From contig NZ_RCWE01000001.1 of NCBI RefSeq assembly GCF_018448925.1, positions 440,997 through 504,996 on the forward strand: 64,000 bases of DNA. The letters run 5' to 3'. Source of the DNA: Photorhabdus akhurstii. Its GTDB lineage: Bacteria; Pseudomonadota; Gammaproteobacteria; Enterobacterales; Enterobacteriaceae. Position numbers and translations under genes: made by a program. Positions 1-8,245 of the stretch are shown in pieces (position 1 is the stretch's first letter; every line of letters begins with the position of its first letter). The notes below the pieces were generated by a model that saw nothing but the letters and a program-made list of their open reading frames with translations, had not been told where the DNA came from and did no database searches.

Positions 1-918
1 TATGCCTTTTGTGATATTAAAACCAATGGCGTAACGGGAATGGATAACCGAGATTCAGCCCGTGAAGGCCGGGGACTTGGTACCGCCAGTACAGCTTCCA
101 TGCTATTAATGGCAAATGGTGAAAATGAAGTCAGTCTGGAATTTGGCGCATTGGGTTGGTTTTCCTCAGATGCGTTATCAGATAAAGACCGCAATCACTT
201 TAGCCCTGAGGCCAAATGCACTCTGGAACTGACGGCTATGCGTGGTAAAAAGAGTGAGGTGTTGACAGCGATAGAAGTGGCAATTGATAAAAATGGTCAG
301 CCTGTGGCAATAACACCCGCGAATGAAGCTAAATATGCTGCAATTAGCACACCGGTGGTACGCCATGTGGTACAGGCTCAAAATGTAGAAGATGGGCATG
401 TAGAGAAAAAGTATTTTAATCCGAAAGAATTTCCTCCTAATATGACTTTGTACCGATTTAGCCGTAGTGTAAAAATCAGTGGCTTACCTGATTGGGAATG
501 GGTGAAAGCAACCCCTTACACGGATACACTTGAACAGCGTCAGCAATTGCAACAGGCTTATATGGCGGTCTGGCAGGCTTATAATGCTAAAGATATAAAT
601 ACTCTTAGGAAACAACAAAAAATTGCGCTTAAAGCTTGGGCTTGGGCGACTGATGAAAGTGAAGAAAGTATTTTTGCTGATCAATCTGCTTACAGTGATA
701 TCAATGAAAAAGGTTTCAAGATGAAACCAATTAATTGGAATGACTACACTGTTAAAATAATGAACCAGGGAAGAATGGTCAGGTTGGTGAATAAATCAGA
801 CCCAGAAAGTTCCCCAATATCCTACTATTACGTTGATGAGGAAGATGGAGATACGATTTTGGCTACTGTTGCGCCGATTTTCTCATTAATTAATGGCCGT
901 TTTGTTCAGGTAATTTAA
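1..918 (+). CDS. Secreted immunity-like protein, array copy 1 (5' end outside window)
   Basis: The reading frame is open from base 1 and matches residues 41 onward of the complete copies, so the ATG at 40 is internal and the real start lies upstream of the window. The protein is homologous along its length to the next three genes, with the same ending (SLINGRFVQVI). I do not recognise a named family. Tandem copies of an exported protein next to a PAAR gene are typical of type VI secretion immunity genes, and that role is inferred from context only. No catalytic motif is apparent. Confidence 0.85.
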   Translation, partial: YAFCDIKTNGVTGMDNRDSAREGRGLGTASTASMLLMANGENEVSLEFGALGWFSSDALSDKDRNHFSPEAKCTLELTAMRGKKSEVLTAIEVAIDKNGQPVAITPANEAKYAAISTPVVRHVVQAQNVEDGHVEKKYFNPKEFPPNMTLYRFSRSVKISGLPDWEWVKATPYTDTLEQRQQLQQAYMAVWQAYNAKDINTLRKQQKIALKAWAWATDESEESIFADQSAYSDINEKGFKMKPINWNDYTVKIMNQGRMVRLVNKSDPESSPISYYYVDEEDGDTILATVAPIFSLINGRFVQVI

Positions 919-926
919 TGGGTAGC

Positions 927-955
927 AATATCGGGTTATTTGACCCGATATTTTT
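927..955 (+). terminator. Intrinsic terminator after array copy 1
   Basis: A 10-bp stem, AATATCGGGT paired with ACCCGATATT around a short loop, runs into a T tract nine bases after the stop codon. The same hairpin follows every copy, so each secreted-protein gene ends its own transcript before the PAAR remnant. Confidence 0.85.
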
Positions 956-960
956 ACTTG

Positions 961-1092
961 ATGGGAAATGCAATAAAAGTCGGTAATATCGATACGGCAT
1001 TTTGTGATTGTAAAACGACACTGGGATTGTGGGTTTGGTTAATATTAAAGTTGAATAATATTCCACTTATCACCGGGTTACCCGGAATGTGA
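961..1092 (+). pseudogene. Truncated PAAR-protein stub 1
   Basis: The ORF starts MGNAIKVGNIDTAFCDCKTT, which aligns with MGNAVKIGDIGTAHDDCGAT at the start of the complete PAAR gene at 4715. Homology ends after about 20 residues. In this copy the TGA found in the other stubs is TGG, so the frame runs on for another 18 codons of non-PAAR sequence and stops at 1092, seven bases before the next start. The PAAR metal-binding and spike-forming body is missing. Confidence 0.7.
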
Positions 1093-1099
1093 GGATAAA

Positions 1100-2140
1100 A
1101 TGAAATTAAAATGGGTATTGCTATTATTAGGCGTAATTACTATATCAGGGTTAGGTGTGGTAGTAATGCAAGGTGCTAACGCAAATGAACCGAGGTTGTA
1201 TATTCGTAGCTTATTCGATATTCAATATGCCTTTTGTGATATTAAAACCAATGGCGTAACGGGAATGGATAACCGTAATTCGGCTCGGGAAGGCCGGGGA
1301 TTTGGTACCGGTAGTACAGCATCTATGTTATTAATGGCTAATGGTGAAAATGAAATCAGTCTGGAGTTCGGGGCACTAGGCTGGTTTTCTCGGGATACTT
1401 TGTCAGATAAAGTCCGCAGCCATTTCAATCCTGAAGCGAAGTGCAAGTTAGAACTGACAGCCATGCTCGGTAAAAAGAGTGAGGTACTGACGGCTATTGA
1501 AGTAGAGGTGGATAAAAATGGTCAACCCGTAGCAACGGTATCTGCGGATGAACCTAAATATGCCGCTATTAGTACACTAGTTGTACTTCGTGTGGTACAA
1601 GCAGACAGTATAGAGGCTGGACATAAAGACGAAAACTATTTTGATATTCGAACATTTCCACCCAATATGATCTTATACCGGTTTAGTCGTAATGTGAAAA
1701 TCAGTGGCTTACCTGAATGGGAATGGACGAAGGCAACACCTTATACGGATACACCTGAACAGCGCCAGCAATTGCAACAGGCTTATATGGCTGTTTGGCA
1801 GGCTTATAATGCAAAAGATGTGAATACTATCCGTAATCAACAAAAAATCGCCCTCAAAGCCTGGGCTAGGGCTACTAATGAAAGTGAAGGGAATATCTTT
1901 GCTGACAAAGATTTTCATAATGATTTCAAAGAAAAAAGTTTCAAAATGAAACCGATTAATTGGAATGACTACCGGGTTAAAATAATGAATCAGGGTAGAA
2001 TGGTCAGACTGGTGAATAAATCAGACCCGGGGAGTTCCCCAATATCTTATTACGTTAATGATGAAGATGGTGATACGGTTCTAGTTACCACTGCACCAAT
2101 CTTTTCATTGATTAATGGCCGTTTTGTTCAGGTAATTTAA
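1100..2140 (+). CDS. Secreted immunity-like protein, array copy 2
   Basis: The 346-residue product begins with a short basic n-region (MKLK), a hydrophobic stretch of about 18 residues and an ANA cleavage-like site before NEPRLY, so it is probably exported to the periplasm or inner-membrane anchored. The start is supported by GAGGATAAA just upstream. The body is mixed alpha/beta with a conserved glutamine-rich helix (EQRQQLQQAYMAVWQAY). This copy is the most diverged of the complete ones, for example around residues 170-190 and 265-280. Family unknown to me; immunity to a type VI effector is inferred from the array and PAAR context. Confidence 0.88.
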   Translation: MKLKWVLLLLGVITISGLGVVVMQGANANEPRLYIRSLFDIQYAFCDIKTNGVTGMDNRNSAREGRGFGTGSTASMLLMANGENEISLEFGALGWFSRDTLSDKVRSHFNPEAKCKLELTAMLGKKSEVLTAIEVEVDKNGQPVATVSADEPKYAAISTLVVLRVVQADSIEAGHKDENYFDIRTFPPNMILYRFSRNVKISGLPEWEWTKATPYTDTPEQRQQLQQAYMAVWQAYNAKDVNTIRNQQKIALKAWARATNESEGNIFADKDFHNDFKEKSFKMKPINWNDYRVKIMNQGRMVRLVNKSDPGSSPISYYVNDEDGDTVLVTTAPIFSLINGRFVQVI

Positions 2141-2148
2141 TGGGTAGC

Positions 2149-2177
2149 AATATCGGGTTATTTGACCCGATATTTTT
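2149..2177 (+). terminator. Intrinsic terminator after array copy 2
   Basis: Same AATATCGGGT/ACCCGATATT stem and T tract as after copy 1, nine bases downstream of the stop. Confidence 0.85.
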
Positions 2178-2182
2178 TCTGG

Positions 2183-2260
2183 ATGGGAAATGCAATAAAA
2201 GTCGGTAATATCGATACAGCATTTGGTGATTGTAAAACAACACTGGGATTGTGGATTTGA
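2183..2260 (+). pseudogene. Truncated PAAR-protein stub 2
   Basis: A 25-codon ORF (MGNAIKVGNIDTAFGDCKTT then LGLWI and TGA) matching the N-terminus of the PAAR gene at 4715. The rest of the domain is absent. It begins six bases after the terminator hairpin. Confidence 0.7.
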
Positions 2261-2321
2261 TTAATATTAAAGTTGAATAATACTCCACTTATCACCGGGT
2301 TACCCGGAATGTGAGGATAAA

Positions 2322-3362
2322 ATGAGATTAAAATGGTTATTGCTATTATTAGGCGTGATTACTATGTCAGGTTTAGGTGTGGTGGTAATGCAAGGTGCTA
2401 ACGCAAATGAACCGAGGTTGTATATTCGTAGCTTATTCGATATTCAATATGCCTTTTGTGACATCAAAACCAATGGCGTAACGGGCATGGATAACCGTAA
2501 TTCGGCTCGGGAAGGCCGGGGATTTGGTACCGGCAGTACAGCATCTATGTTATTAATGGCTAATGGTGAAAATGAAATCAGTCTGGAGTTTGGTGCGCTG
2601 GGTTGGTTTTCTCCAAGTGAAATGCCAGATAAAACTCGCAATCACTTTAATCCTGAAGCTAAATGCACGCTGGAACTAACTGCTATGCGTGGTAAAAAGA
2701 GTGAGGTGTTGACAGCGATGGAAGTGGCAATTGATAAAAATGGTCAACCTGTGGCAATGACACCCGCAAATGAAGTGAAATATGCTGCTATTAGTACACC
2801 AGTGGTGCGTCATGTGATACAGGCAGAAAATGTGGAAGCTGGGCATAAAGATAAAAAATTCTTTAAGAGCCGGAAATTTCCACCCAATATGACCTTATAT
2901 CGATTTAGCAGGAATGTAAAAATTAGTGGCTTACCTGAATGGGAATGGGAGAAAGCAACCCCTTACACGGATACACTTGAACAGCGTCAGCAATTGCAAC
3001 AGGCTTATATGGCGGTCTGGCAGGCTTATAATGCCAAAGATATAAATACTCTTATGGAACAACAAAAAGTTGCGCTCAAAGCTTGGGCTTGGGCTACTAA
3101 TGAAAGTGAAGAGAGTATTTTTGCTGATCAATCTGCTTACAGTGATATCAACGAAAAAGGTTTCAAAATGAAGCCAATTAATTGGGATGACTATACCGTT
3201 AAAATAATGAATCAGGGCAGAATGGTCAGATTGGTGAATAAATCAGATCCAGAAAATTCCCCAATATCCTACTATTATGTTGATGAAGATGGCGATACTA
3301 TTCTGGCTACCGTCGCACCAATCTTTTCATTAATTAATGGTCGTTTTGTTCAGGTAATTTAA
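2322..3362 (+). CDS. Secreted immunity-like protein, array copy 3
   Basis: A 346-residue paralogue with the same N-terminal signal-like segment (MRLKWLLLLLGVITMSG) and ANA|NE junction. It is nearly identical to copy 4 over roughly residues 20-220, including the segment ENVEAGHKDKKFFKSRKFPP, whereas the last third matches copy 1 better. That mosaic pattern suggests gene conversion between array members. The preceding leader and ribosome site are the same as for the other copies. No known domain recognised; role inferred from context. Confidence 0.88.
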   Translation: MRLKWLLLLLGVITMSGLGVVVMQGANANEPRLYIRSLFDIQYAFCDIKTNGVTGMDNRNSAREGRGFGTGSTASMLLMANGENEISLEFGALGWFSPSEMPDKTRNHFNPEAKCTLELTAMRGKKSEVLTAMEVAIDKNGQPVAMTPANEVKYAAISTPVVRHVIQAENVEAGHKDKKFFKSRKFPPNMTLYRFSRNVKISGLPEWEWEKATPYTDTLEQRQQLQQAYMAVWQAYNAKDINTLMEQQKVALKAWAWATNESEESIFADQSAYSDINEKGFKMKPINWDDYTVKIMNQGRMVRLVNKSDPENSPISYYYVDEDGDTILATVAPIFSLINGRFVQVI

Positions 3363-3370
3363 TGGGTAGC

Positions 3371-3399
3371 AATATCGGGTTATTTGACCCGATATTTTT
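3371..3399 (+). terminator. Intrinsic terminator after array copy 3
   Basis: Repeat of the AATATCGGGT/ACCCGATATT hairpin with T tract, nine bases after the stop codon. Confidence 0.85.
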
Positions 3400-3406
3400 C
3401 CTAAGG

Positions 3407-3484
3407 ATGGGAAATGCAATAAAAGTCGGTAATATCGATACAGCATTTGGTGATTGTAAAACGACACTGGGATTGTGGATTTGA
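3407..3484 (+). pseudogene. Truncated PAAR-protein stub 3
   Basis: A 25-codon ORF equivalent to stub 2 with the same TGA stop. It retains only the first beta-strand region of a PAAR protein. Confidence 0.7.
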
Positions 3485-3545
3485 TTAATATTAAAGTTGA
3501 GTAATATTCCACTTATCACCGGGTTACCCGGAATGTGAGGATAAA

Positions 3546-4589
3546 ATGAAATTAAAATGGGTATTGCTATTATTAGGCGTGATTACTATGTCAGGTTTAG
3601 GTGTGATGGTAATGCAAGGTGCTAATGCAAATGAACCGCAGTTGTATATTCGCAGTTTATTCGATATTCAGTATGCCTTTTGTGATATTAAAACCAATGG
3701 CGTAACGGGAATGGATAACCGTAATTCGGCTCGGGAAGGCCGGGGATTTGGTACCGGTAGTACAGCATCTATGTTATTAATGGCTAATGGTGAAAATGAA
3801 ATCAGTCTGGAGTTTGGTGCGCTGGATTGGTTTTCTCCAAGTGAAATGCCAGATAAAACTCGCAATCACTTTAATCCTGAAGCTAAATGCACGCTGGAAC
3901 TAACTGCTATGCGTGGTAAAAAGAGTGAGGTGTTGACAGCGATGGAAGTGGCAATTGATAAAAATGGTCAACCTGTGGCAATGACACCCGCAAATGAAGC
4001 GAAATATGCTGCTATTAGTACACCAGTGGTGCGTCATGTGATACAGGCAGAAAATGTGGAAGCTGGGCATAAAGATAAAAAATTCTTTAAGAGCCGGAAA
4101 TTTCCACCCAATATGACCTTATATCGATTTAGCAGGAATGTAAAAATTAGTGACTTACCTGAATGGGAATGGGAGAAAGCAACCCCTTATACCGATACTC
4201 CAGAGCAACGTCAGCAATTGCAACAGGCTTATATGGCTGCCTGGAGGGCCTATAATGCTAAGGACTTGAATACACTCCGTGATCAACAAAAAGTTGCGCT
4301 CAAAGCCTGGGCTTGGGCTACTAATGAAAGTGAAGAGAGTGTTTTTGCTGATCAATCTGTTTATAGTAGGATCAAAATAAAAAGTTTCAAAATGATACCA
4401 ATTAACTGGGATGACTACCGGGTTAAGATAATGAACCAAGGTAGAATGGTTAGGTTAGTGAATAAGTCAGACTTAAAGAATTCTCCAATATCCTACTATT
4501 ACGTTGATGAGGAAGATGGAGAGACGGTTTTGGCTACTGTCGCACCAATCTTTTCATTAATTAATGGCCGTTTTGTTCAGGTGATTTAA
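3546..4589 (+). CDS. Secreted immunity-like protein, array copy 4
   Basis: The 347-residue last member of the array. The N-terminal export segment and first two thirds are almost identical to copy 3, while residues 240-330 are distinct (for example SVYSRIKIKSFKMIPINWDDYRV). Divergence is concentrated in the C-terminal third across the array, the pattern expected if that region determines partner specificity, though this is inference. It is followed by the usual terminator and by the intact PAAR gene. Confidence 0.88.
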   Translation: MKLKWVLLLLGVITMSGLGVMVMQGANANEPQLYIRSLFDIQYAFCDIKTNGVTGMDNRNSAREGRGFGTGSTASMLLMANGENEISLEFGALDWFSPSEMPDKTRNHFNPEAKCTLELTAMRGKKSEVLTAMEVAIDKNGQPVAMTPANEAKYAAISTPVVRHVIQAENVEAGHKDKKFFKSRKFPPNMTLYRFSRNVKISDLPEWEWEKATPYTDTPEQRQQLQQAYMAAWRAYNAKDLNTLRDQQKVALKAWAWATNESEESVFADQSVYSRIKIKSFKMIPINWDDYRVKIMNQGRMVRLVNKSDLKNSPISYYYVDEEDGETVLATVAPIFSLINGRFVQVI

Positions 4590-4596
4590 TGGTGGC

Positions 4597-4626
4597 AATA
4601 TCGGGTTATTTGACCCGATATTTTTT
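4597..4626 (+). terminator. Intrinsic terminator after array copy 4
   Basis: Same hairpin as after the other copies with a T6 tract. It separates copy 4 from the PAAR gene. Confidence 0.82.
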
Positions 4627-4714
4627 CTTGATGGGAACAGCAAAAGAAAGCTATTATCGGTTACGCAAGATAAAGACTAATTATGTTAATTCTGCCAGAT
4701 ATGGGGGAAGAAAT

Positions 4715-4984
4715 ATGGGTAATGCGGTAAAGATTGGTGATATTGGCACAGCGCATGATGATTGTGGAGCGACATCGGTTATTTCGGGATCGACCAGCGT
4801 GAAAGTTGATGGTATTCCTTTAGCTCGTCAGGGCGATAGTTTAGCGCCACATTCATCTCATTCACGCATAATTGCCGGTGGTTCCAGTACCGTTTTTGTT
4901 GATGGTAAACCTGCGGCGAGAACCGGTGATGCAGTGAGTTGTGGTGGAGTTGTGATTGGTGGTGGTAGCGTTAATATTGGTTAA
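4715..4984 (+). CDS. PAAR-domain protein (type VI secretion spike tip)
   Basis: A 89-residue protein made of a single PAAR domain: GDIGTAHDDC near the start, repeated short beta-hairpins with glycine-rich turns (SGSTSVKVDGIPLAR, GSSTVFVDGKPAAR), the conserved TGDAVSCGG segment and a VIGGGSVNIG ending. PAAR proteins sit on the VgrG spike of type VI systems and carry or recruit effectors. I place the start at 4715 because GGGGGAAG precedes it and the PAAR fold begins here; an upstream ATG at 4589 would add 42 unrelated residues covering the terminator. It has no fused effector domain. Confidence 0.9.
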   Translation: MGNAVKIGDIGTAHDDCGATSVISGSTSVKVDGIPLARQGDSLAPHSSHSRIIAGGSSTVFVDGKPAARTGDAVSCGGVVIGGGSVNIG

Positions 4985-5008
4985 GGAAAAAATATATTCT
5001 CAGTTAAT

Positions 5009-5098
5009 ATGCGCAGCGCTGTTTGTGATTGTAAAACCCCGGACCCTTATATTCACAAAATTAGTGTTAAAAGTCGGGAAATGGGTTTTTCATTATAA
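5009..5098 (+). pseudogene. Possible further PAAR-like scrap
   Basis: A 29-codon ORF beginning MRSAVCDCKTPDPY resembles the AFCDCKTTLG segment of the stubs. The match is very short, so this may only be a decayed trace of the same repeat. Confidence 0.3.
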
Positions 5099-5180
5099 CC
5101 AGATTGAACCGATAGGGGATATTTGAGTGGTTGATGAAGCGGGGGGTATACCGGAAGCAATTTCATTGGTGGGAAAACAG

Positions 5181-5200
5181 CAGGGTGAGATCTCACCCTG
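5181..5200. repeat. Perfect 20-bp palindrome
   Basis: CAGGGTGAGA is followed immediately by its exact reverse complement. It lies 30 bp beyond the 3' end of the antitoxin gene and could form a hairpin or bind a dimeric protein; no T tract follows closely. Confidence 0.6.
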
Positions 5201-5230
5201 GTCGTATTGGTAAATTTTTACTAACTTTAA

Positions 5231-5605
5231 TCAATCGAGCACTAGTTGACTTATTCGGCAATCATATAAATCCGCTAATTTTTCAATCGTTGCTTTGCGT
5301 GGGCGATCTGATTTCTCAAACTGAGAAACGGCAGCTTGTTTTATACCCAGTTTTTCCGCTACCTCAGCTTGTGATAGTCCACGATAAATGCGCCAAGCGG
5401 CTTGTAGTGAAACTTCATCGTCTACCATGATAGAAACGACTTCATGAGGAATAGTTTCATCGTCATTTGGTCCCGTTGTATAGGGAATAATTTGATAATT
5501 TTCATCATGATCCGCAGCTGCCAACAGTCTTTCGTACTCGTCCATTGGCAAAATAACGGCTTGTTTTTTGCCATGCTCGTCTGTAATAAATTGAATACTA
5601 GCCAT
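5231..5605 (-). CDS. XRE-family antitoxin of a RelE-type module
   Basis: The 124-residue protein has an N-terminal half resembling a short antitoxin dimerisation region (MASIQFITDEHGKKQAVILPMDEYERLL) and a C-terminal Cro/C1 helix-turn-helix at about residues 75-115 (LSQAEVAEKLGIKQAAVSQFE). It should neutralise the toxin encoded just upstream and autorepress the pair. The toxin-first order is like HigBA. Spacing from the toxin stop is 77 bp. Confidence 0.85.
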   Translation of the reverse strand: MASIQFITDEHGKKQAVILPMDEYERLLAAADHDENYQIIPYTTGPNDDETIPHEVVSIMVDDEVSLQAAWRIYRGLSQAEVAEKLGIKQAAVSQFEKSDRPRKATIEKLADLYDCRISQLVLD

Positions 5606-5682
5606 ATTCTTTTGCTCCGTATATTTACGTAGTTACGTAGCCCTTAGAGGTAAATGGTTAAATGGGAAAATTCACCTATTTG

Positions 5683-5943
5683 TTAATAGGTTTTTATCTG
5701 GCGTCGCCTAATTTCCTGAATTTCTAGGATATTAGGTTCTCCATCCAGTAATTCAAACAAAACCCGATAATCGCCAACTCTGAGCCTATGTCTGTTATCG
5801 AATCCTGATAATTTTCTGATATCCAGGCCAACAAGAGGAAAATCTGTTAGCGAACTCACCTTTTGTTTTATCGTCTTCTGATATCGAGTATCGATCCTCG
5901 TTAGCTGTTTGATTGCAGCCTTAGACCAAATGACTTTAACCAT
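5683..5943 (-). CDS. RelE/ParE-family toxin
   Basis: The 86-residue protein shows the RelE/ParE fold signature: VIWSKAAIKQLTRI at the start, LSGFDNRHRLRVGDYRVLFEL in the middle and a strand ending ILEIQEIRRRQIKTY. Such proteins are usually ribosome-dependent mRNA interferases or gyrase poisons; the G-D-Y-R-V-L-F core favours the RelE branch. It is transcribed ahead of the XRE antitoxin at 5231, forming a complete type II module. Confidence 0.88.
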   Translation of the reverse strand: MVKVIWSKAAIKQLTRIDTRYQKTIKQKVSSLTDFPLVGLDIRKLSGFDNRHRLRVGDYRVLFELLDGEPNILEIQEIRRRQIKTY

Positions 5944-6250
5944 TTCTTTCCCTATTTTAAAAGAGCATATCCGCTTTGGATACTCAAAATATAAGTATTT
6001 ATTCTTATGTCATCAAGGGAAAGTCTTATATTTTAAGAAGAAAAATAAGGTTTCGCCCAGTAGAGTTCAATTTTTTATGATGAAATCAGATATAAATTTT
6101 ATGATGATTGGAATTTATTTTTTAATAAAATTCTTTCTCTGTTTTAAATGTGATTATAGAAATGAATATTAGTTTCTATTTGTTTTTTTATATTGATTTT
6201 ATTCCTAATTAAATTAAAGGGGTTTACCCCTTAAATAAAAGATTGTTGTT

Positions 6251-6378
6251 TATACCCATTATCTTTCAAGCTGCCTCTTTGTTGTTTGCACTTGCTCACC
6301 CCAGTCACATAGTTCGCTATGCTCCCGGGGATTCGCTCCCTTGCCGTCTCGATGCATCTTGAAATCCATAGAGTATAT
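6251..6378 (+). repeat. ERIC element 1
   Basis: An approximately 127-bp imperfect palindrome beginning ATACCC..ATCTTTCAAG and ending CATCTTGAAATCCAT, with the central CTCACCCCAGTCACATAG and CTCCCGGGGATTCGCTCCC blocks diagnostic of enterobacterial repetitive intergenic consensus sequences. It ends a few bases from the stop of the membrane protein at 6383. The remaining 5944-6250 is AT-rich with no gene I can support. Confidence 0.88.
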
Positions 6379-6382
6379 ATGT

Positions 6383-6793
6383 TTATTTCCTCTGCTTTCT
6401 TTTCTTTTTCTTGGTATTATTTTTTCTTTCTATTTTCGAATGTCTTTGGCGCATGGCGTCATCCTCTTCAGCCAGTTCAAACACGGCTTCTTTATTAATA
6501 AACCAAAAAGACAAACAGGCTGTTTGGACAATAATCAAGCTCCAGAACAAGCGGATAATATCGTTTTTAAAGATTAAATAAATGACCGCGACACAGAGTA
6601 AATTAATAAAAGCAGAGGTTAATAGACTGATAGCCAGTGTCTGAATAACCTGGCTAATTACCGATATTCGAGCAAAGGGAATTAGGCATAACATTGCACC
6701 CACAGGGCCGAAAATCGCCGTGACGATTAAAATACCCGGATTACCACGGATGGCATCAACAAATCCGAATAAATCAAATGGAATGGTAAACAT
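6383..6793 (-). CDS. Small membrane protein of the LemA operon
   Basis: The 136-residue protein has three or four hydrophobic segments (roughly residues 5-40, 45-75, 80-100) and an extremely basic tail (KKKKRKQRK), probably cytoplasmic. I do not recognise the family. It is the last gene of a four-gene minus-strand operon, starting six bases after the second LemA-like gene stops, which ties it to the LemA/GIDE module. Confidence 0.75.
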   Translation of the reverse strand: MFTIPFDLFGFVDAIRGNPGILIVTAIFGPVGAMLCLIPFARISVISQVIQTLAISLLTSAFINLLCVAVIYLIFKNDIIRLFWSLIIVQTACLSFWFINKEAVFELAEEDDAMRQRHSKIERKNNTKKKKRKQRK

Positions 6794-6798
6794 GGGTT

Positions 6799-7335
6799 TT
6801 ATCCTTGCATGGGGTTCAGCATTGGGCTAGGTTTATATCTTAATATCCGGGCGAAAATGATATTGGGAAACTGCCGGATTCCGGTATTGTAAAGAGTAAC
6901 ACTTTCATTAAAGAATTCACGTCTGTCTGCAATCTGATTTTCCAGCAGAGTGATCTGCGCTTGCAAATGTTGAAAAGATGGCTGACTGATTAGGGCCGGA
7001 TAGTTTTTTGCAATTATCAGAAATGACAGCAACTGGTGTGCTAATGTATTACCTATTTTCACTTTTTCATCAGTTATTTTTGCACTGGGGTAGTTTTTCC
7101 TGACTTCTGATAGTTGCAGAAAGAGCGATTTTTCATGGGCCATTGCTTGTTCTGTTATCGTGATAAGCTGAGGAATTAAATCAACCTGTTTTTTCAGTAA
7201 AATATCAATATTGGCAAACGCTTTATCCCGGTATCTTTTTAACATAACGATTTTATTAAAAACGCCTACGAGATAACGAACCGCGATCATCAGAATGACG
7301 GCCAGAATAAGAAAAGCGAGAATATATCCACCCAT
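6799..7335 (-). CDS. LemA-family protein (second copy)
   Basis: LemA architecture: one N-terminal transmembrane helix (GGYILAFLILAVILMIAVRY) followed by a long helical domain with AFANIDILLKKQVDLIPQLI and the terminal FARILRY-type motif. The start is set at 7335 because it directly precedes the membrane helix and leaves a 11-bp gap to the upstream gene; an ATG at 7359 would overlap that gene and has no ribosome site. LemA proteins are widespread but functionally undefined. Paralogous to the first gene of the operon but clearly diverged. Confidence 0.85.
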   Translation of the reverse strand: MGGYILAFLILAVILMIAVRYLVGVFNKIVMLKRYRDKAFANIDILLKKQVDLIPQLITITEQAMAHEKSLFLQLSEVRKNYPSAKITDEKVKIGNTLAHQLLSFLIIAKNYPALISQPSFQHLQAQITLLENQIADRREFFNESVTLYNTGIRQFPNIIFARILRYKPSPMLNPMQG

Positions 7336-7346
7336 TGCTGTTATCT

Positions 7347-8240
7347 CTAAAATAACCATTTCAATAATGGAGATTCACGATAAAAAACCGTTAAATGATG
7401 AGACTGATACTCATAAGGAACGGTCAGAATAAAAGCAATCAGGATTGCCGCGCTAATGACAGTAATTGCAAGATTACGGCGCATTGGCGCAACTTCATTC
7501 CAGGCACCTAAATATCCTTTAGAGGCAATCCCCAGTAATCTGTGAGGAGCCGCCTGAGTAATAACAACTTGATCGTCTTTTTCAATAGCTGTACCAATAA
7601 TTGAATACTCTTCATTTGGAAATAACAAGTACTCTTGGTAAGAAACGGAATCGGTTTCATAGTTCTGATAAGAAGAAAAATTCACAAGTGTCAACGTTTC
7701 TGGAGTTGCATCAATACGGACTGATCCTGAATCATCGGTTAAAGTAAACCGACGGATTTTTTCTTCCGAATGACGCAAAGAATAACGTTTATCGCCTTCT
7801 GAATCTTCTGTGATATCATATTCATAATAGCGATAGCCATAACATAGCTTTCTACTCAGAGGGCTTTTAAAGTGAGTTCCCGCTGTTATTCTTCCTTCTA
7901 CTTTTACCAAGCCCATAGCGATTGAACGGATTTTTGATGTGGGCAAAATTTTCTGAAATTTAAGGAATTTTTTTTCCGGTGTTGTTTTCAGACCGTTATA
8001 GATAAATAGTAATAAAATTAAGCCAAATAAGGCGCCGGGTGAAACAAAAAAGGCAATCAGAAAAATGGCAATAGCCGCCGAGCCTAAAATCACTTTCCAA
8101 ATTTCCTTGCTGGCAAATTTACCGGACTGCCGTGCTTGTCTATAATACTCTGCCGCGTTTTTCCCAAACGAAAAGATTAATACACAGGAGAAAACAAAAA
8201 TAAAAGTAAAAAATATCATGGTCATCATAAGGTTTACCAT
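7347..8240 (-). CDS. GIDE-domain membrane protein
   Basis: A 297-residue protein with N-terminal hydrophobic segments (residues 5-25 and 50-85), a central soluble domain (about 105-245) with the pattern VEGRITAG..FKSPLSRKLCYGY..YEY, FTLTDDSGSVRID and a late GTAIEKDDQVVI strand, and a C-terminal membrane helix near 265-285. This matches the bacterial GIDE-like domain commonly paired with LemA. No RING finger is present. It lies between two LemA genes, 5 bp after the first, and is likely part of a membrane complex with them. Confidence 0.8.
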   Translation of the reverse strand: MVNLMMTMIFFTFIFVFSCVLIFSFGKNAAEYYRQARQSGKFASKEIWKVILGSAAIAIFLIAFFVSPGALFGLILLLFIYNGLKTTPEKKFLKFQKILPTSKIRSIAMGLVKVEGRITAGTHFKSPLSRKLCYGYRYYEYDITEDSEGDKRYSLRHSEEKIRRFTLTDDSGSVRIDATPETLTLVNFSSYQNYETDSVSYQEYLLFPNEEYSIIGTAIEKDDQVVITQAAPHRLLGIASKGYLGAWNEVAPMRRNLAITVISAAILIAFILTVPYEYQSHHLTVFYRESPLLKWLF

Positions 8241-8245
8241 CTGAT

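Larger units (their letters stand above)
1..4714 (+). repeat. Tandem array of a ~1.22 kb unit (secreted protein + terminator + PAAR stub), four copies
   Basis: The four homologous genes end at 918, 2140, 3362 and 4589, giving spacings of 1222, 1222 and 1227 bp. Each unit contains one secreted ~346-residue protein, an intrinsic terminator about 10 bp after its stop, the start of a PAAR gene, and a nearly identical leader ending in a GAGGATAAAATG ribosome site. The first copy enters from outside the window, so the array may be longer. Copies three and four are almost identical over their first two thirds, which suggests recent duplication or gene conversion. Only the last unit is followed by a complete PAAR gene. 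Confidence 0.93.

Noticed and set aside
5131-5430. Plus-strand ORF opposite the XRE antitoxin
   Set aside because: It runs antisense through the antitoxin, whose HTH is clear; composition is shadow-like. A short frame nearby (ending ISPWSYW) may be a decayed Rhs-like end but is too short to call.
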